From contig DASUSF010000157.1 in NCBI GenBank assembly GCA_036375275.1, positions 1-13,878 of the forward strand: a DNA stretch of 13,878 nucleotides, read 5' to 3'. The translations under genes were made by a program, and so were the position numbers. Under the pieces are notes generated by a model, which was given only the letters and a program-made list of their open reading frames with translations, made no database searches and was not told the DNA's origin. Origin of the DNA: DASUSF01 sp036375275 (GTDB lineage: Bacteria; Pseudomonadota; Alphaproteobacteria; Geminicoccales; Geminicoccaceae). Every line of letters begins with the position of its first letter. The stretch's first letter is position 1. Of this stretch, positions 1 to 7,090 are shown one piece after another.

Positions 1-15
1 CCGGCCGACATTCAA

Positions 16-44
16 GGATTTTTTTGTGCGCTGCAGCAAAATCC
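16..44. repeat. AT-rich inverted repeat upstream of rpmB
   Basis: The arms GGATTTT (16-22) and AAAATCC (38-44) are perfect reverse complements around a 15-base centre. A run of seven T at 19-25 stands out in this GC-rich sequence. Neither strand has a T tract directly after the hairpin, so it is not a textbook terminator. It could be the terminator remnant of a gene left of the window, a regulator site or an UP-like AT-rich element for the rpmB promoter. The function is unknown. Confidence 0.3.
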
Positions 45-72
45 GCCGAGGCCCCGCCGGACCCGGTCGGGC

Positions 73-101
73 TTGACCTCCGGTGCGCCCGCCTCTAGGT
101 A
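73..101 (+). promoter_or_regulatory. Possible sigma-70 promoter of rpmB
   Basis: A -35 element TTGACC at 73-78, preceded by C as in the CTTGAC common in alphaproteobacteria, is followed after 17 bases by TAGGTA at 96-101. The -10 matches the consensus only in its first two positions, so the call rests mainly on the good -35, the spacing and the position about 57 bases before the rpmB start codon. No alternative promoter is visible in the leader. Confidence 0.35.
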
Positions 102-157
102 CACGCGGCGGCCCGCCGGGCCGGCCACCACTCACAAGCACGGGCGAGGGAAGTTCG

Positions 158-454
158 ATGGCGCGCCGCTGCATGCTGACCGGCAAGGGGCCCCAGGTCG
201 GGCACAACGTCAGTCACGCCAACAACAAGTCGAAGCGCCGCTGGCTGCCCAACCTGCGCCAGCAGCGGCTGTACAGCGAGACCCTCGGCGAGAGCATCCG
301 GCTCCGGGTGTCGAACCACGGGCTCAGGATCGTCGAGCAGCGCGGCGGGCTCGACGGCTACCTGCTGAACGCCAGGGACACCGAGCTGTCCGGCGACCTC
401 CGGCGGCTCAAGCGGCGGCTGCAGGCGGCGCAGGACGCCCGCGCCCAGGGCTGA
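158..454 (+). CDS. rpmB: 50S ribosomal protein L28
   Basis: A 98-residue basic protein of the bL28 family, a structural component of the large ribosomal subunit. The N-terminus MARRCMLTGKGPQVGHNVSH, the following NNKSKRRWLPNL and the later RLRVSNHGLR-x4-RGGLDGYLL block are the family hallmarks; the length is in the range of alphaproteobacterial L28 (about 95-100). An upstream in-frame ATG at 83 would add 25 unrelated residues. The start at 158 is chosen because it gives the canonical MxRxCxLTGK beginning and has a GAGGGAAG ribosome binding site at 145-152. The C-terminal tail after residue 88 is rich in Ala, Gln and Arg and is variable in this family. It is probably transcribed from the promoter proposed at 73-101, possibly together with the transporter gene 61 bases downstream. 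Confidence 0.97.
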   Translation: MARRCMLTGKGPQVGHNVSHANNKSKRRWLPNLRQQRLYSETLGESIRLRVSNHGLRIVEQRGGLDGYLLNARDTELSGDLRRLKRRLQAAQDARAQG

Positions 455-459
455 GCCAC

Positions 460-483
460 GCGGTCGCGCCCGGACGCGGCCGC
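460..483 (+). other. GC-rich hairpin between rpmB and yhhQ
   Basis: The arms GCGGTCGCG (460-468) and CGCGGCCGC (475-483) can form a nine-pair RNA stem with one G-U pair and a six-base loop, right after the rpmB stop codon. No T tract follows, so termination, attenuation or 3' end protection of the rpmB message are all possible. It may also be chance in such GC-rich DNA. Confidence 0.22.
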
Positions 484-515
484 CCCCGACGGCGCCGCCC
501 CAAGCCGCGGGCCCG

Positions 516-1046
516 ATGACCTTCCGACCGCTCCTCCTGCCGGTCGCCGCCATGGTCCTGGTGGTGGCGGGCTCGAACGTCGCCGTCCAGGTTCCGATCA
601 ACGACTGGCTGACCTGGGGCGCCTTCACCTATCCGGTCGCGTTCCTGGTGACCGATCTCACCAACCGCCGCCTCGGCCCGGGGCGGGCGCGGACGGTCGC
701 GTGGGTCGGCTTCGCGCTCGCGGTCCTGCTCTCGATCTGGCTGGCCGGCCCGCGCATCGCGCTCGCCTCCGGCACCGCCTTCCTCACCGCGCAGCTGCTC
801 GACATCGGCGTGTTCGACCGGCTCCGGCGTCTGCCCTGGTGGCAGGCGCCGCTGATCTCGTCCGGGATCGCGTCGCTGATCGACACCGCGCTGTTCTTCA
901 CCCTCGCCTTCGCCGGCACCGGCCTGCCCTGGATCACCTGGGCGATCGGCGACCTCGGCGCCAAGGCGGTGATGGCGCTGCTCCTGCTGATCCCGTTCCG
1001 GGCGCTGATGGGCGCGCGGGACGCCCTGAGCGCCCGCCCGGCCTGA
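516..1046 (+). CDS. yhhQ: Queuosine precursor transporter (VUT/YhhQ family)
   Basis: A 176-residue integral membrane protein of the YhhQ/VUT family, which in E. coli imports the queuosine precursors preQ0 and preQ1 across the inner membrane for tRNA modification. Family marks are the TYPVAFLVTDLTNRRLGP block (about residues 34-51) and ASGTAFLTAQLLDIGVFDRL (about 85-104), followed by the SSGIASLIDTALFF segment. Five or six membrane spans are visible, the last near residues 140-165. It is shorter than the E. coli protein (about 220 residues), mainly at the ends, but the core is complete. The ATG at 516 has no clear ribosome binding site, so translation may be coupled to rpmB or the start may be weak. 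It lies 61 bases after rpmB and converges on the lipoprotein gene with only 10 bases between stops. No preQ1 riboswitch is recognisable in the short upstream gap. Confidence 0.9.
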   Translation: MTFRPLLLPVAAMVLVVAGSNVAVQVPINDWLTWGAFTYPVAFLVTDLTNRRLGPGRARTVAWVGFALAVLLSIWLAGPRIALASGTAFLTAQLLDIGVFDRLRRLPWWQAPLISSGIASLIDTALFFTLAFAGTGLPWITWAIGDLGAKAVMALLLLIPFRALMGARDALSARPA

Positions 1047-1056
1047 CCGCACGGGG

Positions 1057-2058
1057 TCACTCGATCAGCGAGAACTGCATCAGCAGGGTCCGCTGCACCA
1101 GGTTGAAGTTGTCGTCCGAGAGCAGGTAGACGAAGGTCCGGCCGGCGGCGTCCCGACGCACCGCGATGGCCTCGAAGTTCTCGGTGGTGAGCGGCGGGCG
1201 GAGGCGCGCGATCTCCTCACCCTCCAGCCGGGCGCCGGGCGCGACCTCGCCGACCGGCAGCCGGACGATCCGGCTCTGAAAGCCGCCGATCCAGGAGAAC
1301 CGGCGCTCCAGCACCCAGATCTGGTCGCCGAGCCGGTCCGCCCCCGTAGGCTCGAAGCCGAACTCGGCGACATAGTCGAGCGCCGCGACGCCGGCCCGCC
1401 CGACGATCCAGCCGTCCCGCTGCCGGTCGCCGCCCTCGAGCAGGGTCAGGAGCCGGCCGTCCGGGAGATCGACCAGCGCCTCCATGCCGCGGTTGCCGCG
1501 CCCGACCAGCGCTCCCGGGACCGGCCACGGCTCCGGCACCGCGGCCAGGTCGGACATCGGGACCCCGCGCAGCCGGTGGGTGCCCTCGTAGGCCAGCACC
1601 AGGTGGTCGCGGGCGGCCACCTCGGCCAGCGCCTCGACGTTCTGATCGAGGTGGAAGGTCGGGTCGTCGTCGAGCGTGCCCGGCACCACCGCCCGAAGGA
1701 CGCGGACGCCGGTCAGCCGACCATCGGCGTCGTGCTCGAGCGCGAGGTCGAACAGCGTGCCGCCGTCGCTGCCGGCGATCATCCGGCTGCCGTCGTCGGC
1801 CAGCCAGAGTCCCGAGAAGCCACCGAAGCGCTCGTCCGGCGTGCGGAGCCGGAACCCGGCCTCGAAGCGCAGCCGGTCGACGTCGCGCCGCTCTGGGCGG
1901 TGCGGGTTCAGATCGACCGGGTCGAGGCGCAACGCCGAGGGGCCGGCCGCCGCATCGGAGCGGCCGCAGCTGGCGAGGACCGGGACGAGCATCAGGAGGA
2001 GCAGGCCCGTGAGCCATGCGCCGGCGGCCTCGCGGCGCGCACCGGCGGCGCCGGTCAT
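1057..2058 (-). CDS. Phytase-like esterase-family lipoprotein
   Basis: A 333-residue protein of the 'esterase-like activity of phytase' family (COG4246 type), predicted to be a beta-propeller. The segments FGGFSGLWLADDGSRMIAGSD (before and around residue 85), NRGMEALVDLPDGRLL and NFEAIAVRRDAAG, each with a Gly/Glu-rich turn, are characteristic of this family. The start at 2058 is chosen because it gives a short basic N-terminus, a Leu-rich segment (about 16-28) and a lipobox LASC with Cys31 as the predicted lipidated residue. Longer starts up to 2178 add an unrelated Arg/Ala-rich stretch and run into the terminator of the upstream gene. No strong ribosome binding site is visible. The enzymatic activity of the family is poorly defined; phytase or esterase action here is not shown. 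It is probably anchored in the envelope facing the periplasm. The gene ends 10 bases from the convergent yhhQ stop. Confidence 0.82.
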   Translation of the reverse strand: MTGAAGARREAAGAWLTGLLLLMLVPVLASCGRSDAAAGPSALRLDPVDLNPHRPERRDVDRLRFEAGFRLRTPDERFGGFSGLWLADDGSRMIAGSDGGTLFDLALEHDADGRLTGVRVLRAVVPGTLDDDPTFHLDQNVEALAEVAARDHLVLAYEGTHRLRGVPMSDLAAVPEPWPVPGALVGRGNRGMEALVDLPDGRLLTLLEGGDRQRDGWIVGRAGVAALDYVAEFGFEPTGADRLGDQIWVLERRFSWIGGFQSRIVRLPVGEVAPGARLEGEEIARLRPPLTTENFEAIAVRRDAAGRTFVYLLSDDNFNLVQRTLLMQFSLIE

Positions 2059-2175
2059 GGTTGCATCCGGCACGACACGCTCGACCGCTCTCCGCCAGGG
2101 GGACGCGAAGGCGGCCGCGGGCCCGCGCCGGGCACGATCGGAGCGAGCCACGCCGTCTTCAGGACCTCGCCTGGA

Positions 2176-2208
2176 CAAGGAAAGGGCCCGCGGCGGCCCG
2201 CGGGCCCT
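2176..2208 (-). terminator. Intrinsic terminator of the BI-1 family gene
   Basis: A perfect 11-pair stem (2183-2193 with 2198-2208) closes a four-base loop. Read on the minus strand it is followed by TTTCCTT. It begins 23 bases after the stop codon of the Bax inhibitor-1 family gene, the expected position for a rho-independent terminator. It separates that gene from the downstream lipoprotein gene. Confidence 0.75.
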
Positions 2209-2230
2209 GGCTCAAAGGAGGTTCGTGATG

Positions 2231-2947
2231 CTACTCGCGGGTCTGGCCGAACAGGTGCAGCAGCATCATGAACATGTTGATGAAGTCGAGGTACAGCCGG
2301 AGCGCGCCCATGATCGCCTTCTTGCCGGCGATGTCGGAGGCGTCGAGCTCGTAGTACATCTCCTTGATCTGCTGCGTGTCGTAGGCGGTGAGCCCGGTGA
2401 ACACGAGCACGCCGATCACGCTGATCGCGAACTGCAGCGCGCTGCTCTGCAGGAACAGGTTGACCAGCATCGCGATGATGATGCCGATCAGGCCCATGAA
2501 CAGGAACGAGCCCCAGGCCGAGAGATCGCGCTTGGTGGTGTAGCCGTAGAGGCTCATCGCGCCGAACATGCCGGCGGTGATGAAGAACACGCGCGCGATG
2601 CTCGCGCCGGTGAAGACCAGGAAGATGCTGGCCATCGACAGGCCCATCACCGCGGCGAACGCCCAGAACGTGAGCTGCGCCGCGCTCAGGCTCATCGACT
2701 GGATCTTCATGCCGAGGAAGAACACGAAGCCCAGCGGGGCGAGCATGACCACCCACTTCAAGGGCGTGCCGAAGATCGGCTCGTAGAGCGCCGGCGTCGC
2801 CGCGACGAAGAAGGCCACGACTCCGGTCAGCGCCAGACCGAGCCCCATGTAGTTGTAAACCTGCAGCATGAAGCTGCGCAGACCCTCGTCGACGCGCTCG
2901 GCAGCGACCTGGCCGCGTGCGACACGAGTATCGGGACCGAATGCCAT
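2231..2947 (-). CDS. Bax inhibitor-1/YccA family membrane protein
   Basis: A 238-residue protein of the BI-1 (TMBIM) family with seven predicted membrane spans. Bacterial relatives include E. coli YccA, a substrate and modulator of the FtsH protease, and B. subtilis YetJ, a pH-sensitive calcium leak channel. Family marks are the N-terminal LRSFMLQVYNYMGLGLALTG block, the GYTTKRDLS loop, and the C-terminal AYDTQQIKEMY and RLYLDFINMF motifs. Asp190 and Asp221 in the last two correspond to the conserved acidic pair thought to sense pH. The start at 2947 is chosen over the upstream in-frame start at 3055 because it has a strong site GGAGAGGAAG at 2953-2962 and gives the usual soluble N-terminus of about 30 residues. 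A heat-shock-like promoter lies about 80 bases upstream of the ATG, and an intrinsic terminator follows, so the gene looks like a single transcription unit. Confidence 0.92.
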   Translation of the reverse strand: MAFGPDTRVARGQVAAERVDEGLRSFMLQVYNYMGLGLALTGVVAFFVAATPALYEPIFGTPLKWVVMLAPLGFVFFLGMKIQSMSLSAAQLTFWAFAAVMGLSMASIFLVFTGASIARVFFITAGMFGAMSLYGYTTKRDLSAWGSFLFMGLIGIIIAMLVNLFLQSSALQFAISVIGVLVFTGLTAYDTQQIKEMYYELDASDIAGKKAIMGALRLYLDFINMFMMLLHLFGQTRE

Positions 2948-2952
2948 GGGTG

Positions 2953-2962
2953 CTTCCTCTCC
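2953..2962 (-). promoter_or_regulatory. Ribosome binding site of the BI-1 family gene
   Basis: GGAGAGGAAG on the minus strand ends five bases before the ATG at 2947. It is the strongest Shine-Dalgarno match nearby and decides the start against the 36-residue longer reading. Confidence 0.7.
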
Positions 2963-2981
2963 TAGCGAAGCGGTTCCGTGT

Positions 2982-2995
2982 GCCCGGCGCCGGGC
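2982..2995. repeat. 14-base palindrome in the BI-1 gene leader
   Basis: GCCCGGCGCCGGGC is a perfect palindrome located between the proposed promoter and the ribosome binding site of the BI-1 family gene. In the leader RNA it could form a five-pair hairpin with a four-base loop, or in DNA bind a dimeric regulator. In DNA this GC-rich it may also be chance. Confidence 0.25.
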
Positions 2996-3028
2996 GGCCC
3001 GTGTACGCCCTCGACGCCCCTGAAGCGG

Positions 3029-3056
3029 ATATGGGCCCGTCCGAGTGCTCTTCAAG
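3029..3056 (-). promoter_or_regulatory. Sigma-32 (RpoH)-like promoter of the BI-1 family gene
   Basis: On the minus strand, CTTGAAG (3056-3050) is followed after 14 bases by CCCATAT (3035-3029). This closely matches the heat-shock sigma factor consensus of CTTGAAA, 11-16 bases and CCCCAT(n)T. The predicted transcription start is near 3020, leaving a leader of about 75 bases before the ATG at 2947. The same region also reads as a weaker sigma-70 promoter (TTGAAG, 18 bases, TATCCG), so dual use is possible. Confidence 0.6.
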
Positions 3057-3073
3057 ACGGCCCGGGCGCCATC

Positions 3074-3808
3074 CTAACCGATTGCGGCGAGCGCCGGAAA
3101 GGTCTCGAGCAGCCAGTAGGCTATGACTTCGAGCTGCCCGGTGACCATGAGCAATCCCATGGCCAGGAGCAGCCCGCCCGCCCCCATCTGCAGGTTCCGT
3201 CCGACCCGGCCGAGGCTGCGCAGGCGGCTCAAGAGGGTGCCGGTGAACAGCGCCGCGAGCAGGAACGGCAGGCCGAGGCCGGCCGAGTAGACCGCGAGCA
3301 GGAAGGCGCCCTTGCCGATATCCGCGGTGCTGGCGCCGAGGGTCAGGATCGCGCCGAGCACCGGGCCGATGCAGGGCGTCCAGCCGAAGGCGAAGGCGAA
3401 GCCGAGCAGGAAGGCGCTGAGCGCCCGGCCGCCCGGCATGTCGAGGTGGAAGCGGGCGTCCTGGTTCATCAGCCGGAGCGGGGTCAGGCCGAGCATGTGC
3501 AGGCCGAACAGGATCACCACCACGCCGGCCGCGATGCCGAGCTCGTAGCGGTAGCTGAGCAGCAGGTTGCCGAGCGCGCTGGCGCTCATCCCGAGCGCCA
3601 CGAACACCACGCTGAAGCCGAGCACGAAGGTCAGCGCGAGCGCGAACGACTGCAGCCGGGGCGTCTCGCCGTCGCGCATCTCCTCGAGCGACGAGCCGGC
3701 CACGAACGAGACGTAGCCCGGCACCAGCGGCAGCACGCAGGGCGACAGGAACGAGATCACGCCCGCGGCGAACGCGGTCGCCACCCCGATCAGGGAGAGT
3801 TCCAGCAT
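3074..3808 (-). CDS. ccdA: Cytochrome c biogenesis / thiol-disulfide transport protein CcdA
   Basis: A 244-residue membrane protein of the CcdA/DsbD-beta family. It carries reducing equivalents from cytoplasmic thioredoxin across the inner membrane to periplasmic thiol proteins such as those of cytochrome c maturation. The two redox cysteines sit in the classic contexts SPCVLPLVPGY (Cys24, first span) and WTPCIGPVLG (Cys146, fourth span), and six membrane spans are visible. The length matches stand-alone CcdA; there are no DsbD periplasmic domains. The ATG at 3808 directly precedes the first span; its ribosome binding site is weak. It follows the ybbP stop by 61 bases on the same strand and may be cotranscribed with the ABC genes, while the downstream BI-1 family gene has its own promoter. 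A functional link to the periplasmic PQQ dehydrogenase and its cytochrome c partner, at the other end of the window, is conceivable but only inferred. Confidence 0.93.
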   Translation of the reverse strand: MLELSLIGVATAFAAGVISFLSPCVLPLVPGYVSFVAGSSLEEMRDGETPRLQSFALALTFVLGFSVVFVALGMSASALGNLLLSYRYELGIAAGVVVILFGLHMLGLTPLRLMNQDARFHLDMPGGRALSAFLLGFAFAFGWTPCIGPVLGAILTLGASTADIGKGAFLLAVYSAGLGLPFLLAALFTGTLLSRLRSLGRVGRNLQMGAGGLLLAMGLLMVTGQLEVIAYWLLETFPALAAIG

Positions 3809-3869
3809 GGTCCCAATGTAGGCGCTTTCCGCGCCGGGCGGGAGCCTCTCGCGCGGCCGTGAAGGATGG

Positions 3870-6377
3870 TCAGGCGCTCCTGAGCACCGGCGCCGCCGGT
3901 CGGCCGAGCAGGCGCCAGGTGCCGGTGAAGCCGGCGGACAGGATCAGGGCGAGCGCGAGCGCCACGACCACGAGCACGGTGCCGGAGGAGAAGCTCCATC
4001 CCAGCTCCATGACCAGGACCACGACGATCGCCGCTCCAACGGTCCCGAGCAGCCCGCCGGCAATGCCCGCGACCAGGCCGAGCGCCAGGTACTCGAGCAG
4101 GAACAGCCGGAGCAGGTCGCGGCGGCGGGCGCCGAGCACCTTGAGCACGACCGATTCGTAGAGGTGACGCCGCCGCGCCGCGGCGATGGCGCCGGCCAGC
4201 ACCAGCATGCCGGACAGCAGGGTCACCCCCGCGACGGCGCCGATCGCGAGGCCGATCTTGCGCAGCGCGTCGCCGAGCTGGGCGACGATCGCGCGCACCG
4301 AGATCGGGGTCACGTTCGGCAGCGCCGAGGTGACGGCGGCAACGAGCTCGCCGTCCTGCACGGCCGGACTCTCCACGGTGGCGAGCCAGGTATGCGGTGC
4401 CTGCTCGAGCACCCCGGGGCTGAAGATGAACAGGAAGTTCATCCCGCCCTCCTCCCACGCGATCTCGCGGGTCGAGGCGATCTCCGCCTCGATGGTCCGG
4501 CCGAGGACGCTGAACGAAAGGGTATCACCGAGCCCCACCCCGTAGCCCTGCGCCACCTCCTCGTCGATCGAGACCAGCGCGGGGCCGTCGTAGTCGGCCG
4601 GCCACCATTGGCCCTGGACCAGCTCGAGGTCGTCCGGCGGCTCGCCCCGGAAGGTCAGCCCGCGATCGTGCCGGACGGTCCAGCGCACCCCCTGCCGGAT
4701 CGCCTCCTCGACCACCGGGCCGCCGTCGATCCGGATCACCCGGCCGCGGACCATCGGCGCCTGCTCGATGATCGAGGCGCCCTCGGTGCGGTCGACGATC
4801 GCCTCGAAGCGGGCGCGCTGATCCGGCTGGATGTCGATGAAGAAGAAGGCCGGCGCGCGCTCCGGCACGTTCTCGCGGAGCTCGGTCTGGAGGTTGTGCT
4901 GGAGCAGGCCGACCATGGTCAGGACGGCGAGGCCGGCGCCGAGCGCCGCGACCACGCCCCGCGCTCCGGCCCCCGGGCGGCGGAGGTTCGCGAGCGCGAG
5001 GCGGACCGGCCCGGTGGCGCGCTCGCCGAGGCGGCCGACCGCGAGCAGCAGGATCTGCGCGAGCCCGGCGAGCACGAGCGCCGTCGTGAACGCGACGCCG
5101 ACGAACACGAGCGCGAGCTTCCGGTCCTCCACCGCGAGCACCGCGAGGCCGGCGAAGGCGCCGAGCGTGACCACCAGCCAGACGACGTCGCGGACCGCCG
5201 GGCGGCCCCGGCCGCCGTCGAGGAGGCTCCGGAACATCCCCGCCGCCGAGGTGTCGCGGGCGCGCGCCAGCGGCCACACGGCGAAGGCCAGGGCGGCGAG
5301 GTAGCCGCTCGCCGCGGCGATCAGCAAGGGCACCGGGTAGAAGCCCTGGATCACCGGGACGGTCAGCAGCCGGTCGGGGACCAGCTGCATCAGGAGCGGC
5401 GCCGCCTGGCCGAGGACCAGCCCGAGCCCGACCCCGAGCGTGGTCAGCGCCATGACCTGGAGCAGATAGATCCGGAACACGAGCCGGCTCGGCGCGCCGA
5501 GGCATTTCAGGGTGGCGATGGTCGCGGTCTTGCCGGCGAGGTAGTTCTGGACGGCGAGCGCGATCCCGACCCCGCCGATCAGCAGCGCCGTCAGGCCCGC
5601 GATGGTCAGATAGCTGGCGAGGCGCCCGGTGAAGCGGGCGACCCGCGGCTGGACGCTCTCGCTGCTCCGGACCCGCCAGCTGGCGTCGGGGTTGGCCGCC
5701 TGGATGGCCGCGACCACGGCTTCGGCATCGCTCCCCTCCGGCAGCGCCACCCGGTACTCGTAACGGGCGAGGGAGCCCGGCTGGATCGCCCGGGTCCGCT
5801 CCACCTGGTCGATCGCGACGAGCAGCCGCGGGCCGATCGAGAAGAAGCCGCTGAGCCGGTCCGGCTCGCGCTCGACCACGGCGCGGATCTCGAACTCGGC
5901 CTCGCCGATGGTGACCGGATCGCCGATCTCGAGATCGAGGCGGGTCAGCAGGCCGCGCTCGACCGCGGTGCCGCCGTCCCTGAGGGCGGCCTCGATCGGG
6001 ATCGGCGGATCGAGGCGGACCTCGCCGTAGAGCGGCCAGGCATCGTCGACGGCCTTCAGCTGGCTCACCACCCGCTCGCCGCCGGAGCTCGCCATCACGT
6101 TGGTGCGGATGGTCCGGTTCAGGCGCGCCCCCTCCGGGACGATCCGCTGGAGCTCGGCGACCGGAAGCGGCGCGTGGACGCTGTCGATCTCGAGATCGCC
6201 GCCGAGGAGCGCCGCGCTGTCGCGCTCGACCCCGGCCCGGATGCCGGCGCTGATCAGCCCGACCGCGGCGATCGCCGCGACCCCGAGCGCGAGACAGGCG
6301 ATGAACACGACGAACCCGCGGGCGCCGCCGCGGAGTTCCCGCCGGGCGAACGCCGCAGCGGTCCGGAGCTCGCTCAC
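3870..6377 (-). CDS. ybbP: FtsX-like ABC transporter permease (YbbP family)
   Basis: An 835-residue permease of the YbbP/COG3127 family, the membrane partner of the adjacent YbbA-type ATPase. The family has been linked, by gene neighbourhood, to lysophospholipase L1 (TesA); its substrate is not firmly known. The layout is an N-terminal span (about 20-47), a large periplasmic domain (about 48-245), a core of several spans (about 250-490) containing the FtsX-type motif ATLKCLGAPSRLVF, a second periplasmic domain (about 495-700), and three C-terminal spans with the repeated motif SVVLKVLGARRRDL. The duplicated FtsX half-motif is typical of this 800-850 residue type (E. coli YbbP is about 804). 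The start codon is GTG at 6377, overlapping the ybbA stop as GTGA, with GAGGT just upstream, which indicates translational coupling. Such permeases work in envelope export or lipid/lipoprotein handling; the precise role here is unknown. Confidence 0.92.
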   Translation of the reverse strand: MSELRTAAAFARRELRGGARGFVVFIACLALGVAAIAAVGLISAGIRAGVERDSAALLGGDLEIDSVHAPLPVAELQRIVPEGARLNRTIRTNVMASSGGERVVSQLKAVDDAWPLYGEVRLDPPIPIEAALRDGGTAVERGLLTRLDLEIGDPVTIGEAEFEIRAVVEREPDRLSGFFSIGPRLLVAIDQVERTRAIQPGSLARYEYRVALPEGSDAEAVVAAIQAANPDASWRVRSSESVQPRVARFTGRLASYLTIAGLTALLIGGVGIALAVQNYLAGKTATIATLKCLGAPSRLVFRIYLLQVMALTTLGVGLGLVLGQAAPLLMQLVPDRLLTVPVIQGFYPVPLLIAAASGYLAALAFAVWPLARARDTSAAGMFRSLLDGGRGRPAVRDVVWLVVTLGAFAGLAVLAVEDRKLALVFVGVAFTTALVLAGLAQILLLAVGRLGERATGPVRLALANLRRPGAGARGVVAALGAGLAVLTMVGLLQHNLQTELRENVPERAPAFFFIDIQPDQRARFEAIVDRTEGASIIEQAPMVRGRVIRIDGGPVVEEAIRQGVRWTVRHDRGLTFRGEPPDDLELVQGQWWPADYDGPALVSIDEEVAQGYGVGLGDTLSFSVLGRTIEAEIASTREIAWEEGGMNFLFIFSPGVLEQAPHTWLATVESPAVQDGELVAAVTSALPNVTPISVRAIVAQLGDALRKIGLAIGAVAGVTLLSGMLVLAGAIAAARRRHLYESVVLKVLGARRRDLLRLFLLEYLALGLVAGIAGGLLGTVGAAIVVVLVMELGWSFSSGTVLVVVALALALILSAGFTGTWRLLGRPAAPVLRSA

Positions 6378-7090
6378 GCGACCTCGCGCGCCGGCAGCGG
6401 GCTCTCGTGGAGCAGGCCGTCGGACATCCGGAGCCGCCGCGTGCAGCGCCCGGCCAGCGCCGCCTCGTGGGTGATCAGGAGAAGCGTCATGCCGCGCTCG
6501 GCCTGAACCCGGAAGATCAGCTCCTCGATCTCCCGGCCGGTCGCGGCGTCGAGATTGCCGGTCGGCTCGTCCGCAAGCAGGAGCTTCGGCGCGTTGGCGA
6601 GCGCCCGGGCGAGCGCCACCCGCTGCTGCTCCCCGCCCGAGAGCTGGCCCGGGTAGTGGTCCTGCCGGTGCCCGAGCCCGACCTCAACAAGGCCATGCGC
6701 GGCGCGCTCGAACGCGCCCGGGCGGCCCTGCAGCTCGATCGGCACGGCGACGTTCTCGAGCGCGGTCATGGTCGGGATCAGGTGGAACGACTGGAAGAGG
6801 ATGCCGATCTCGCGGCCCCGGAACACCGCGAGCGCGTCCTCGTCCAGCTCTGCGAGGTCCTGGCCGGCGACCCGCACGGTGCCGCTGGTCGGCCGCTCGA
6901 TCCCGCCGATGACGGCGAGCAGGGTCGACTTGCCCGACCCGCTCGGCCCGACCACGCTCGCCGACGCCCCCGCCGGCACCTCGAGATCGATGCCCCTCAG
7001 GATCTTGACCGGCCCGGCCTGGCTGCCCAGGGTCACGTACACATCTCGGAGCTCGATCATGAGCTCGGCTGAAGACGGGCGATCGGTCAT
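6374..7090 (-). CDS. ybbA: ABC transporter ATP-binding protein (YbbA family)
   Basis: A 238-residue ATPase of the LolD/MacB/YbbA group. Walker A is GPSGSGKST (about 48-56), the Q-loop is in LFQSFHLIP, the signature is LSGGEQQR (about 150-157), Walker B is LLLADEPTGNLD (about 170-181), and the switch histidine is in LLITHE (about 208). It energises the permease encoded immediately downstream with a four-base overlap. Two starts are plausible: ATG 7090, preceded by GGAG, and ATG 7060, which begins at MIELRDVYV, closer to the usual family N-terminus. ATG 7090 is chosen for its ribosome binding site. With that choice its start codon shares two bases with the tesA start on the other strand. The divergent tesA arrangement is the same as in E. 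coli and supports the ybbA assignment. Confidence 0.92.
   Translation of the reverse strand: MTDRPSSAELMIELRDVYVTLGSQAGPVKILRGIDLEVPAGASASVVGPSGSGKSTLLAVIGGIERPTSGTVRVAGQDLAELDEDALAVFRGREIGILFQSFHLIPTMTALENVAVPIELQGRPGAFERAAHGLVEVGLGHRQDHYPGQLSGGEQQRVALARALANAPKLLLADEPTGNLDAATGREIEELIFRVQAERGMTLLLITHEAALAGRCTRRLRMSDGLLHESPLPAREVA

Noticed and set aside
455..515. preQ1 riboswitch ahead of the queuosine precursor transporter
   Set aside because: The 61-base gap has no A-rich tail or preQ1-type pseudoknot elements; it shows only GC-rich hairpins.
1676..2965. 429-codon + strand frame spanning the lipoprotein and BI-1 family genes
   Set aside because: It has no recognisable domain, runs through the terminator and promoter region, and has Gln/Glu/His-rich shadow composition.
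4164..6506. 780-codon open frame on the + strand antisense to ybbP/ybbA
   Set aside because: It is rich in Arg, Glu, Asp and His with no domain, as expected for a shadow frame in GC-rich DNA. The opposite strand encodes clear ABC transporter proteins.
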